The translations under genes were made by a program, and so were the position numbers. Below are positions 46,436 to 58,179 of a stretch of 64,000 bases of DNA, piece after piece. The DNA is taken from assembly GCA_022495995.1 (NCBI GenBank), contig JAFEMH010007496.1, forward strand, positions 1-64,000. The letters run 5' to 3'. The stretch is from Adenophora triphylla var. japonica (lineage: Eukaryota; Streptophyta; Magnoliopsida; Asterales; Campanulaceae). The notes beneath the pieces are model-generated. The model was not told the DNA's origin. It searched no databases and saw only the letters and a list, made by a program, of their open reading frames with translations. Within the stretch, counting starts at the first letter, position 1. Every line of letters starts with the position of its first letter.

Positions 46436-46552
46436 TCTTCTTGACAAGGGGCGACTTTGGTTAACTTTGGTTAACTTTGTCAAGTTGGGGATTGAATTGC
46501 GAGTCCTGAAATTTTAAGGGGCAAAAGGGTCATTTTGACCCTTGCAATCTCA

Positions 46553-46590
46553 TCCGCGCGGATAGGGATGGAAAGTCAGGGGTATTTAAT
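46553..46590 (+). promoter_or_regulatory. Putative promoter of the antisense mobile-domain gene
   Basis: TCCGCGCGGA (46553-46562), 20 bp, then TATTTAAT (46583-46590), about 135 bp upstream of the ATG at 46726. It shares palindrome and spacing with B's LTR promoter but faces the opposite strand. Confidence 0.45.
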
Positions 46591-46725
46591 GGGGCCAACG
46601 CCCTTCTTCTTCCTCAGTCCAATTTTTTGCAGTTGCCGAGAGAGAGGGAGACAGAAACGAGGAGAACAGCCATTTTTGGCCCTAGAAGCTTCAAAATTCG
46701 TCCGTTTTTCTTGATTTTTCGAGCA

Positions 46726-49590
46726 ATGGAACACGGGGAAGGCGCTTTTCAAGGCCAAGGACGTGGTCCGGTAGCGGAGAGGCGATTGGAGCTCGTCCGG
46801 ATGAGGAGGCATTACAATCTCTCGCAATCGGTTGCGGAGGAGCATTACCCCGATGCTTGGCAACATTGGGCCTCGGATCCGCATCTCCGAACGGTATATT
46901 TCGAATCCTTTTGATCCTCTTGTCGATTTCTTGCTTGAAGTTTTTGGGAAAATTTTTGAAATTTTTTTTTTTGAATGTTGAATATTGATATTGATGATAT
47001 GCAATGTTGCAATGAATTTGTGAGTGTCCCAAAAATGTGCATTTTGCTTGGGAAAAGAATTGGCATTTTCGCCACATTTTTTTTTTAATTCGAAAATTTC
47101 ATGTGAAAATTCGAAGAATTGTGATTTTTTTTTTTTTGAAATTGAATATTGCATGTTCTTGATGATGATGATGATTTTTTTTGAATTTGAATTTCGATAT
47201 TGATGAATGATGATGCAATGCATGCATTTTGTTTGGAAAGAATGGGCATTTTGCCAATATGAGATGTATGTATGTTTAGGATTTTTTTTTTTTTTGAAAA
47301 GTGGGACGGATTTTTCCTTCCGTTGTATGTAAGATGGATGATATGCATGTATGCATTTTTTTTGAAAATGGGACGGAGTTTTTACTTCCGTAGGAATGCA
47401 TCTTTTTTTTTGATGAATGCATTGGGACTTGCTTTGAAAATTGTTTTATTTCATGCGAGAAAAATGGGGCTATGCTCATTGTATCTTTGTTATCTTTGTC
47501 GAAATTTTTTTTTTTTTTTTTTAATGTAAATGCAAATGCAATCTTTTTGACATTTTCTCTCTTTTTTTTTTTTTTACGGGCGGAAACCGTTTTGTGACGG
47601 AGCTTGGTGAACAAGATGAAGACTCGAGGATCGGTGGAGTGCGTGATTGACTTGTGGGATCGGCTTCCGGATGCGGGCCGAGGAGCTTTGCCGAGTCCGA
47701 GACGGATCGTTGTCGAGACGGGGCTCACGGGAGTTCGTCGAGTGCTTGAGGGGGAGTCCAAGTTCCCTAAGTGCAAGGGCTTGATGTTTCGCTCTAGCGC
47801 GGCATTGGTGGGATGCGACCCACACCTTCCACTTCTTACGGGGCGAGGCGGCTACGCCTTCGACTATGCTTTGCGATCACGGGTGCGTCCTTCAATGGAC
47901 GCGGCATTGAGTGGAGAAGATGGCTACGGCGATGCGATCTGCGAGGCTCTTCTTGGATTTTCCCTATTCCCAAAAGGGGATGGGGATGGAGTATGCCGTG
48001 GTCTTCGGCAAGATCGTGAGACCATCGCGAGTTACGAGGTGGGGAGGATAGGTTTAGCGCCCAGCGGTGCTAGGTCCTTCCTGTGGTTTACCTTTTCGAG
48101 CACGCTCTTTGGTCATGCTTTGAGGACGGCGGTCTTTGCCTTCTTTGAGGTCCTTAGAGGACATGGAGACGGTTGGAGATATTTCACTGGGGGAGGCCGA
48201 GAATTTGGGCCGAGTTGTACTTCGCTCTTGATAGATACGGCAGGAAGGCTGTGAGCTCCTGTCTTGCTTCGAGTTTGCTCACGGAGGTATAAGCTCTCTT
48301 TTTGCTTTCCCTCTTTCCTTTTGAGCACACACTTTTATTTGCACTTTGGATTGATTGGATTTTTACCTTTCGCGGGTATGGGCGTTGGAGTTTTTCACGT
48401 CACGGTGTGGAGCGGCTGAGGCGTACGTCGGGCGTATCCGGCCATGCGGTCTTGGTCCAAACATGCCGGGAGAAGATAAGCTCCGGGGCGTACGACTCTC
48501 GTGTACGCGGATTGCCTTCCTTTGACGGAGGCCGAGACGGATGAGGGATGATATTCTTCCCACAGGATCGCTTTGAGGTAGCGCGGCGAAGGGGCGAGAT
48601 GCGGAGCCCGGTGCGGCGGAGGATTTTGAGGGCACGACTTGCGACGCCTACTATCTCGGGAGAGAGGGTGACGCGCCGGCATGGCGTGAACTCGCCTTTG
48701 AGGACACCGGTGGAGCCTCCCGCCGATATGATGCACTCCGAGCGATCGGTCGGTGACTGGGATGATTACCGAAGCGAGCCCGGCACTTCTCGGACTTCGT
48801 GGCGATCGAGCCGTATGCGACGTTCGTCTTGAGGAGGCCGAGGATGCCTCGGGTTTTAGAGAGGGAGGGGCTTGGGATCCCGCGGTACCCTCGGACGGAT
48901 TTTTCCTACATCCCGGGATGGGGTCCGATTGAGGGTGCAGATCCCTCAGCCCGAGCGGCTTCCACGAGCTTTTCGGCCTCGTCCGGGGATGAAGGTATGG
49001 CTTCACCTTTTCCCCTTCTTTTCTTTCTTTTGTTTCATCATTTTTAGCATCACTTCTTTTTTTTTGACGCTTTTGCTTTTGTGCAGTTTTCGGAGGTGGT
49101 CGTCGAGACAGCGACGAAGCAAGTGATCGGGGCTAAGAGATTCATACGGAGGATGGTTGCTTGCGGGGCACCTCGAGGCTAGGGCGAGACCACGGCCGGC
49201 ACTTGTCAGACGGGAGGCTTCTCCTATTCCCTCGGAGACTTCTTCCGAGACCCCTCTTTCTCCTCTCATTGATCACCGCGCGGCACGCCTTCGGATCACG
49301 TCATTCTTGGGGATCCGCACGGGCGGGGACACGTGCGGCGGCATGGTGGGTCGTCTCCGTATGTTCGGGAGTCGGACGCCTTCACCTTCGGGTACGACTT
49401 CTTCGGGGATGCAGGTTTTACCCTATCGGAGTGTGCCGGTTGGTCCCGACGAGCCTCTTTACGGAGATGAGGACGATTCGAGCCCGAGACTTTCGGGGCT
49501 CCTGACGAGGCGGGCAGTCGCAAGAGGAGCCGGGGAGACATCGGGTCTTTGGAGACTCCGATTGATCTTTTTTTTTTTTTTTTTTGAGAT
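46726..49590 (+). pseudogene. Antisense gene with plant mobile domain (PMD / MAIN-like), three predicted exons
   Basis: Opposite strand to gag-pol. Exon 1 (46726-46893, MEHGEGAFQGQGRG...) ends at a GTATAT donor. A T-rich intron of about 690 bp leads to exon 2 (about 47581-48286), which in mixed frames shows THTFH-like and GASFNGRGIEWRRW blocks, then FLWFTFSSTLFGHALRTAVF and WGRPRIWAELYFALDRYGRK. Exon 3 (from about 48361) has VWAWEFFTS-like sequence. This order (THTFHL/WGE-type region, RAFLLYLLGSTLF, DWG..LAHLYRGLD, LLQVWAWE) is that of the plant mobile domain found in MAIN proteins and antisense in Tat elements. Both expected CAG acceptors are altered. The C-terminal 400 codons are unassigned. 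A role in silencing or host interaction is speculation. Confidence 0.62.
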
Positions 49591-49903
49591 TTAGATTTGT
49601 ACGAGATCATGCACATTTTTTTTGATGTAATAATTTAGGATTTTATTTATGTTTGTTTGTTGTTTTTTTTTTGCACATTCTCTTTTTTTTTTGGAATGTA
49701 ATAATTTAGGATTTTATTTTATGAATGCAATGCAATATGAATGCGGTGTTGCATGAGCCTTGGTTTTTTTTGCAAGGGTGTTTGGTATATGGGTGGTTTG
49801 GGGAGGTTTTTGCACAAGTTTCGAGCAACCGGGACGGAATATTCCTTTTTGGTGTAGCGGCTTGGAGTTTGCGAGAATTTTTTCGATGGGGAAAGCAATC
49901 CCA

Positions 49904-49957
49904 TCCGCGCGGATGGGGACTGACATCGACCTTTGTCCTTTGATTTTTGCTTTAAAT
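49904..49957 (+). promoter_or_regulatory. Putative promoter of the antisense DUF7745-like gene
   Basis: TCCGCGCGGA (49904-49913, within CCATCCGCGCGGATGG) precedes a TTTAAAT (49951-49957) by 37 bp, about 83-136 bp upstream of the ATG at 50040. The TATA match is weak; the palindrome is exact. Confidence 0.4.
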
Positions 49958-50039
49958 CTGGCTTTGCTTTATTTCAAATTCAAATATCTTCTTGACCTCC
50001 GGTCAAACGACCATTTTCGGGGAGGAAGAGAGAAAAACC

Positions 50040-51599
50040 ATGGAAAGCCTTAGAAAAGCTCCCTCAAAATTGTCCCAAGAGTCCCAAATGTCATTTTTCA
50101 ACAAGTTCAAGGATTGGTCCCGGGAAATTATGCATGAGAGAAGGTCTTTCTTTGAAGAACGGTACAAGGTACGATGCTTGTGGTCTCTCAAAGAATTGAT
50201 TCCGGATTATGACCTCTTAAGGGCTTCTTCTTCGTTTTGGGATACTAGAAGGCATGTCTTTTGCCTTTCCTTCAACGAGATTGTTCCGACTGTGGAAGAA
50301 TTTCGGGCCTTGCTTGGAGGTCCGGAGGTGGAGGAGATAGCAATTCCTTTGTCCGGAGGAGCTTCTTTTGTTGACAAGTTGTGCAACCTTCTTCATCTTT
50401 CCCCGGAGGAAGCACGAGGCATGATTCGCGGTCCCGACCATTTTGATATTTCCGGTCTTCCCGACAGATTTAGGGGCTTAGGCTTGGTGGATGACGCCTA
50501 TTGGGATGCCTTTGCCCTTTGCATGTTCGGCACTTTGTTCATGGTCTATTCCTTCGGGATTTGCCATCGATCTCTGTTGGATGTTGTTGTCGTCCATTGT
50601 CGCACAGAGCGAGAGATGTCGTTCCTTTGATTCTTGGGGAGACTTTTCATGCTCTCGGACAGTTAGCTACCGGACGGCGGTACATGCAGGGGCGGCCCGT
50701 TTCTCTTGACCACATGGGCGATGGAGCGTTTGGGGGTTCTTCGGGAAACCTCGATATGATCGGGCCTTGGACTTTTGCCGGGAGAGGTGTTGATGTAGAT
50801 TTTGATGATCGGGGCTCGTGGGAGCGTTGGATGGCGGAGTCGCCGGCCAGAAGATATCGAGATGGTCGGTGCCTCATTGGCGGGTGGAGACTCGTAGAGT
50901 GCTTCGGGGACGGGTCCCGTGGTTATGCTTCGGGGCTTTCTCGATCCGGTTTTTATATTCCGGCTTTGGTCTGAGGCAGTTTGGCTTGGAGCGAGGTTCC
51001 TTTGGAGGGTTTTGATGATATAGCTACCGGGGTGGTGGCTCCTGTTTCCATGGATGATCCCTCGGTGTTTCCATTTCTTTCCCGAGCATGGAGGTATGAT
51101 GCCTTTCCTCCTCGGGTCATTCTCGAGCGTCAGAGACCGGTGTTCACGACCACTTGGTACTGGATTGGTACGAGGGGCATGCAGGAGAGACTCGGGTGGC
51201 TATTTTGAGACGGCGTGAGGCCATTATGGGTGCGGAGGACCGGCTGTTTACGAGAGGAGGAGGGCCGAGGCGAGGGCCAACCTCATGACGGGGAGCGGAG
51301 ACGGCGCTGTGACCGATTATGAGGCTTACGTCAAGAGACGGGAGAGGAGGGCTCCTATGTTACCGGCTAGGTTACGGGAGATGAGGGATGACGCTAGGGC
51401 TACTAAGGCCCCGACAGAGGCCGGTTTGATAGACCTGTTCCTATACCCGAGCTTGGTAGGAGGAATACCGACATTTTTCCGGTTCAAAAGAGAAAGACTC
51501 GGAGGGGGAAGAAGAAGGGAGAGACCGATGCAGTGGCTTGGAGTGACTCGAGGTTTCCAAGTATCCCTTTCTTGCCATGACAGAGACACATTAGTTTGA
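50040..51599 (+). pseudogene. Antisense DUF7745-like gene of element B
   Basis: Opposite strand to gag-pol. The frame from 50040 (MESLRKAPSKLSQESQMSFF) stays open to 50630 and carries RCLWSLKELIPDYDLL, FWDTRRHVFCLSFNEIVPTV, EEFRALLGGPEVEE and VVHCRTERE. After a slip it continues as VPLILGETFHALGQLATGRR and SWERWMAESPA to about 50970, then DDPSVFPFLSRAWRYDAFPP (51050-51110), and a charged C-terminal stretch (51285-51599, KRRERRAPMLPARLREM). The pattern matches the plant DUF7745 family (name from memory), which occurs mostly within retrotransposons and has no known function. A's relic at 32110-32573 aligns to its C-terminal half. Two or three indels break it. Confidence 0.65.
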
Positions 51600-51879
51600 T
51601 TATGTATCTTAGTTTTCCTTTAGCAGGTTGCCGGTTGTAGGAATGAATCGGGCTTAGACTCATCAAAGAGCTTTTAACTTGTAATGAATATTTGAATTGC
51701 TTTAGAGTTTTTCGAGACGCTTTCATGGTCTGATCAATTGTATTGATGCCAAAGTATGGCTTTTATTTGTGCTTTAGACCGAACCGTTTCCCATTTGCCC
51801 TACGTTCCCTCATTTTGAGGAGCTCGGGTCTTCGTAGTTCAAATGGTGAACTCTTTTTTGTTTTTTTTTGTTTGTTTTT

Positions 51880-52125
51880 TTTTGGTGCAACCTTTTTACC
51901 TAGGCCGCCCTTTTCGGGTTTCTAACCTAGTTGGGCATTACTCTTTTAGCACTCTTTTTTTTTTTTTTTTTTTTGTTTTTTGTTTCTTTTTTTGGTGCAA
52001 CCACTGTTTTTTACCTAGTAGCTCTTTTCGGGTTTTCTTAACCTAGTTGGGTATTACTCTTTTAGCACTCTTTTTTTTGTTTTTTTTTGTTTTTTTTTTT
52101 TTTGTTTTTTTTTTTACGCGTAGTA
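51880..52125 (-). repeat. T-rich duplicated spacer between antisense genes and integrase
   Basis: Two copies (about 120 bp apart) of GGTGCAACC...TTTTACCTAG, CTTTTCGGGTTT, CCTAGTTGGG and ATTACTCTTTTAGCACTC, separated by poly-T runs. A has a different T-rich repeat at the corresponding place (33985-34065). Confidence 0.85.
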
Positions 52126-52129
52126 TCTG

Positions 52130-55100
52130 CGCGGCTTGTCACCATTCACTTTGGGTGTACAAAGGGATTCCCGTCGAGGTCCGCAAGTTGCATGGCGCCT
52201 CGGAGAAGATCTTACGGGACGACATATGGCCCGACCCATACAGGCTCCCATTTGCCGAGAGGGTTGATACGGACTGGGGCTTTTCTTTTAGAACGAGATC
52301 ACCTTCTCGGATTTCCCGATGCTTTACTTTCTTGTCGAAGGCTCTAGCCATTCTTCCTTGGTAGGCTCGGATGTGTTCCATGGCCTTCGGTCGGCGTTCG
52401 TCCGGTAGGGCCAATTCGTCATGGCGACTGCGGAGCCATTCGACCTCGTTGATTTGGCTTTCCAACGGTATACGGAGCGAGGGGATTTCCGGCTCGATTG
52501 GGAGTACGGCTTCCATTCCGTATGTGAGGGCAAACGGTGTTTCCCCGATTGCCGTTCGGCGATGTTACGTAGCCCCGAGTGCCAAGTGTAACTTCTCGGG
52601 CCAATCTCTACCTTGGGACGGCCATTTTCCGGATGATATTTTCAGAGTCTTGTTTGCTTTGCTTCGACGGCTCCGTTGGTTTGGGGCTGTAGGGTGATGA
52701 TTTGTGACGGGTTATTCGGAATTCTCGCCAAAGAACCTGTCACATTCCCCTTCGAAGTGGGATCCATTATACGAAATGATTTCGGGCCGGCAACCCGTAT
52801 CGGCACATGATGTTTTCTTTGATGAAGAGGGCAACTTTCTTTGAATTGAGGATTTTGTAGGACTTGGCTTCAACCCAGCTTGGTGAAATAATCCCACGGC
52901 TACCGGGACGAACTCGTGGCCGTTACATTGCTGATGGTGTGATTTTGCCTATGACATCAATTCCCCAAGTGACGAAAGGCCAAGGGGTTGTCATGCGGTA
53001 TAACTCGTGAGGAGGCAAGTGATTAAGATTTGAGTATCGGCGACATTTGTCGCGGCTTTTGACAAAGCTGGATGCGGTCGGCTTCCATGGTGATCCAAAA
53101 ATACCCCATTCTCGGTATGATTTGCATCGAGCTCGAGCATTCATGTGAGGGCCGCGAGTACCACCATGTATTTCTTTCATGAGTTCGGTAGCCTCTTGTT
53201 TGCCGATACATCGCGGGAGGGGGCCTTGATAACGTTTTTGTATAACATGTTTCCCAAAAGGACATAATGGGAGGCGAGCCGCTTGGGTGAGAGACTTTTG
53301 CTTTGATTCCTTCTTTATATTCCCCATCTTCGTTTTTGAAAGAGGCCTCGCCATTCTTCGTGTCTTGGTAAATCGAGTGTACCGGGGATCATTGATCGGT
53401 TCGGCTTCCGCTTCAATTTCGAAGCAATAGGCGGGGTTTTCTCTTCTCCGACTACGAATGGTTTAACGAGACTTTCCTTCGGGTATTTCGACAAGAGAGG
53501 CTAGTGTGGCGAGCATGCTGCGAACTGTTTCGGTCTCTTGGCGAGTAATGAAAGCCGATTTCTTTGAACTGAGTTATTAACTCTTCCATGTAAGCATGAT
53601 ACTTACGCAAACTCCGGATCCACGGTCTTCCATTTGTTAGAGACACGATTGATGATGAGGGCAGTAGTCACCGTACACCTCCAATTCCTTGATATTTCTT
53701 TCAAGGGCGGCTTCCAACTTGACTATGCAAGCTTCATATTCGCGGCGTTGTTGGTGACTTCGAAGTTCGGCCTTACTGCTATGGGGGTGTGTTCGTCGGT
53801 AGGATCGACCGAGAAGCATTCCTATCCCGTTCCCCTTTTGTTTGACGCCCGTCGAAGAAGAGTTGCCGGCGATTTTCTCCTTCTAGAGCGAAGATTCCAT
53901 CATCGGGAAATTGAGGTTCGAGTCCTCGGGACTCATCACTTGGGAAATCGGCCGGATGTTACGCCATTATGCGTCCTTTTATGGATTTCCTTGAAACATA
54001 AGCGATGTCATATTCGGCCAAAAAGAACGACCATTTTGCCAATCTCATGGAGATGGAAAGGCTTGTCGAACAGAGATATTTGATGGGGTCTATCCTTGAA
54101 ACAAGATGTATCGGGTGAGGCGCATGTAGTGTTTCAATTTTCCCACTACCCGAGCACCAAACCTGCGCCAAGTCTTCTCGCAAGCGTAATAATTGAGTTC
54201 GCTTCCTTGGAGCTTTACGCTACTGAAATAGATGGCGTTTTCGACTTTGGAATCTTTTTTCTCTTGAGCTAGCATAGCCCCAATTCTTTGTATCCGTGAC
54301 AGTGAGATATAGCAAGAGTGGCTTTTGCCGATGTGGTGGGCGGAAGAATCGGGGATTCACAAGGTATGCCTTAACTGCTCAAAGGCAAGCCGACATTCCG
54401 GGGTCCATTCTGTGTAGGCATTCTTTTTCATCAACTTGAAGATTGGCTCGCAGATCGAGGTCACCGATTTACAAAGCGGCTTATGTATTGCGGTCTTCCC
54501 ATGAAGGATTTCACTTACGTCGTGTCCGTGGTGGCTTCATTTCAACTATCGCCTTGATTTTACGGGGATCCACTTCGATTCCCCGTTACTGTCACCATAT
54601 ATCCTAGTACCTTGCCTCGTCTTACACCGAAGGTGCACTTGGCCGGATTCAGCCTCATGTCATGGTCTCGGAGGCGGCCGAAGAATTTTCTCAAATCAAC
54701 AAAGTGCGGCCATCGATCCTCCGGAATGTATTATCATGTCGTCCACATAGACCTCAATTTCTTTGTGGATTATGTCATGGAACAGCCGTAGCCGCCTCCG
54801 GTACGTAGCCCCAAAGCATTCTTTAGTCCGAATGGCATGACCGTGTAGCGCATGTGCCCCAAGGGGTTGTGAAGGCTGTTTTGGCTTGGTCTTCTTCTCG
54901 CCATTTTGATTTGGTTGTAGCCGGCAAAACCATCGACGAAAGATTTGACTTCGTGGTTGGCCGTGGAATCTACCAAGATGTCGATGTTTGGCGGGGGAAA
55001 TCGTCTTTTGACCGGCTTTGTTCAAGTCTCCGAAGTCTACGCGAGATCGGATTTTTCCGTTGGCCTTGGTTACCGTCACTATGTTGAATGACCATGTTGG

Positions 55101-55475
55101 GTATTCAATGACCCCGATGAACCACCGCCCGAGCATCTTTTCTATTTCCTCTTTCACTTGTAAGGACCATTCGGGCTTAATTCTTCTTAGCTTCGCGACC
55201 GGGCTTGACTTAAGGTCGAGCGGTATTCGGTGCTCAACTATGGAAGGATCGAGGCCTGGCATATCTTTATAGGACCATGCGAACACATCCACGAATTCTT
55301 TTAGCAGCTCGATTAGGGCAACCCTTTCAGTCCCTTCAAAGAAACTACCAATCTGCCTCTCTTTAGGCTCTTCCGCAGTTCCCAAATTCACACTCGTCAA
55401 AATCTCTTCGGCGGCTGGGCTCGATTTTCCTCTTCCTGACAACCCGCTTAAAGATTTCTTTGATATATTGTTCAT
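52130..55475 (-). pseudogene. Element B pol: RT, RNase H, second RNase H, integrase
   Basis: RT runs from about 55300: FVDVFAWSYKDMPGLDPSIV, LRRIKPEWSLQVKEEIEKML, YNQIKMA, MPFGLKNA and the active site EVYVDDMI (about 54733-54756). RNase H is seen as PIHLVSRIDPIKYL and LAEYDIAYVSRKS (about 53985-54110). A second, archaeal-type RNase H follows (EYEACIVKLEAALERNIKEL, about 53670-53740, then YHAYMEELI), a hallmark of the Tat lineage. Integrase has CIGKQEATELMKEIH, LPPHELYRMTTPWPFVTWGI, GIDVIGKI with its Asp, then EIISYNGSHFEGE near 52745-52785, where the catalytic Asp expected before Asn-Gly is Tyr. The C-terminal part (52139-52516) has KVKHREIREGDLVLKE. There are more than ten frame breaks. Confidence 0.87.
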
Positions 55476-56235
55476 TTAATGTGTCTCGCCTCTTCATCTA
55501 GTGAATCGTTATTAACTGTTTTTAGGTTATTAGTTAATTCATCATTAGTTAAAGTGGCAATTAAGGGATACTCGTAAAGGTTCATCATTTCATTGAAGAC
55601 GAAGGGGAATACAACGTTGGCTACGGACTCGTAGTCTTCGGGCGTGAGGCCGTCGGACGACTCGAGAGACTCCGAACTCAACAATGAGGGACTCGGAGGA
55701 CTTTACAAAGGTTGACACGAAAGGACGGGGACCAATCCAAGCTTGGTGATCATTTCCTCCTTGGTCGCGGACGGGCCCGAGAGAGTTTCCCAGTTCTTAG
55801 CGGCATCGCTGTTGGTGGCTTCACAACTCGGGAAAGGCATGGTCTCTGTGCTTCCTCTTCGCCGTTGCTATCACCTCTTTGTCCGAACCATAACCCACTG
55901 TGTTTGGCATCCGAAAGCCGAGCATGTGGATGTAGGGATCTTCCTCAGTGCAGGGACTTCCGTTTCGTCACAATCGGACCGCTCAATCCCGGATGTAAGG
56001 ACGCATTGCGTCTCGGTGAGCCGCTAGAAAAATCTCATGTCCCATACTCGAGCGGAAAGGCTTGGTAGGTAGTTCAAGAAGGAGGACGTCCCACACGACG
56101 TTCATAGATTCGAGCCGAGTCCGTCGGTGTTTGCCGACTTTTATCATGAAAATCTCCTCGCCGGCGAGGCTAAAGAATGGGTTTGCGGAATACCGACAAA
56201 TACGTGATTAAGGACCGGGGACTTGTGTGCCAGTA
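55476..56235 (-). other. Element B protease-RT linker
   Basis: Acidic coding relic (55472-55684: MLSSESLESSDGLTPEDYES...) between protease and RT, partly shared with A (34560-34960). From about 55760 to 56235 reading frames are broken and not assigned. Confidence 0.55.
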
Positions 56236-57320
56236 TCACGGCGGTGTTCCCAAAGATTTCCTGCCGCGCACGCCTCCAAGTGTTGGAAATAGCAATTGAA
56301 TTTGATGAATCGAACTTCTTCTGAGTCCGCTCGCTTGAGTGTGTCGACATAGTTGGCATTCTTTGGATTCCAAAGGATGCCGGCGAGACCCGCCTCTTGA
56401 AGGATGTAGCCCCGGTGTTTGATCGTGGGCGTTCTTGGCTATTGTTTCGCCTTCGTTCCCTATGAGGAAAGCTGTCACCCTTATGACTTCGAGGTCTCCC
56501 TGCCGGTTGATGAATTTGACGCATTGGTGGAGAGTGGAGGCTATGGCTTTCATGTGATGCAACCAAGGGCGCCCTAGTAGGGCTGTGAACTCGGAGGGGA
56601 TATCCATTACATGGAACTTTGCGGGCACCATTTGGGTTTCGTACTGCAGTTCCAGTCACCGTCCCTGCATGGGACGAGACGATCCGTCGTAGGCTTTGAC
56701 GGATCCGGGTAGATGGGATCACGCGCCTTTCATTTATGCGGAGGGCCCTCATCATGCCGAGGAAGGACATTTACCGATGATCCATTGTCCACTAATACCC
56801 CAGGGAGTGACACGGTGTTGAGCCGAATAGTGATGTACAAAGCTTCATTGTGTTGGGAGACATCTCTTGGCAAATCTTCATCGCAGAAGGTGATCATACT
56901 CCCATATAGGTGAGGATCATAGATTTGGTCCTTGTCTCGGGATGGAGAGTCATCAAGCCGGTCACTTCGTGCCTTTTTCTTGCGAGGCGCAGTCTTTGCC
57001 GAAGCCCCCGGGTTATACCGATGCCTTTTGTGGCGGTTGCCATCTCCAGTCAACATGTTGATTGAGTGGGAGCACCAGATCGGGCGTCGGTTTTTCTTCA
57101 TCGGTGGATACTCGGGAGCCGGACAAGCCCGAGGCCTTGGTTGACCCCAGGGGGGTTGGACTTCCGTTACCGCACTGCATCCGAAGGTCTCAATTCCGTC
57201 GTTGGCAAGGTTCTCTCGCTCTTTTACCCCTTTTTGCTTTGGGGGAAGACCGATCGGAGTAGAGTACATAATAATCAAATCCCCTGCATGGCTCCCCGAG
57301 CGTTCCACCTTTGTTATCAC
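56236..57320 (-). pseudogene. Element B protease region
   Basis: In the frame ending near 56730, ALYITIRLNTVSLPGVLVDN runs into GSSVNVLPR (about 56760-56845). This is the retropepsin active-site loop, with Asp-Asn-Gly instead of the usual Asp-Thr/Ser-Gly. Downstream, FHVMDIPSEFTALLGRPWLH and KAIASTLHQCVKFINRQGDL (56470-56620) are the second half of a Tat-type protease. It cuts the element polyprotein. At least one frameshift separates the halves. Upstream it is linked to a Lys/Arg/Asp-rich stretch (56900-57050). Confidence 0.78.
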
Positions 57321-58179
57321 TTAGGCCTCCCGAACCTCTCCTTCAATTTTTGTTTGGGAGGAAATTTTCTTTTCTTAGGAGGACGGTCCTCGTGTATCCA
57401 ATCCCGATAGTCCCTTTCAAGGCAATCGGGACAGTCACAAATATCCCACCAAATGTGTTCTACTACTGGTGGCGGATTTGGGACCTCGTGTTGAGCGGTC
57501 TTTGGAATGACTTTGAGTGGAACCGGTCCGAGGGATCTGGCTGGCAGGCTCGTCACAGTGTAGCGAGTGATTGGACTCCGCCGGATAATGAGAGATATTG
57601 AGGTCCCGGAATGGGCATATGTTTGCCCTTCAAGGTAGCCCCGCCGGTTGGGATATTGCTAAGGTCCCAAAGTGGCGTGTGGCCTCTTCAATCCAGCCCG
57701 CTGTCTGCATTCCGGCGTTCTTCCAGGGGCTTTGAGGGCTGACCATATTTCTTCGATTGTTCACGATTTTCATCACTCGAGCCGATATTTGTGGGATCAT
57801 CACCTTGAGAGGGGACAACCGACAAGATACCGAACTCTTTCGTCCCCGACCGCTTGTTTGAGGGGCCGCTGTTGCCACTGTAAGTCGGCGCGGGCGGTGA
57901 GTCCCATGCGGTGGAAACATAGGAATCTTGGGGTAGCATCTTGGTGTATCCGGATCATTAAGAAGAGGGGAGAACCCTTTTCTGTCTTTGCGGTAAAAGT
58001 GCCATCGGAATTGAGACCGATAGTCAAACCATGACTTGCGACTACCCCCGCAGGTCATCAATTTGAGCCTCATGCCGAAGTCTCATTTGCTCTACCAACT
58101 GGATCCACACGGGTCCTGTTCGAGGGATTCTGGAGGACGGAGCAACGTTATCCCCATCATTACCGGCCGATGCGTACAT
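57321..58179 (-). pseudogene. Element B gag remnant (N-terminal and linker parts)
   Basis: A start at 58179 (MYASAGNDGDNVAPSSRIPR) parallels the starts of A (MAGSTDNSEGN) and D (MSGAKDSPSAQ). A ...LNSDGTF... block corresponds to A's PQTDGTFVLIE and D's RHEDGSYEEI. The Retrotrans_gag core, plain in A, is not visible in any frame; only a Pro/Ser-rich linker and a Cys-containing piece (IWWDICDCPDCLERDYRDWI, 57420-57480) are present. So B keeps pol relics but seems to have lost the capsid core, the mirror image of A. Confidence 0.6.
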
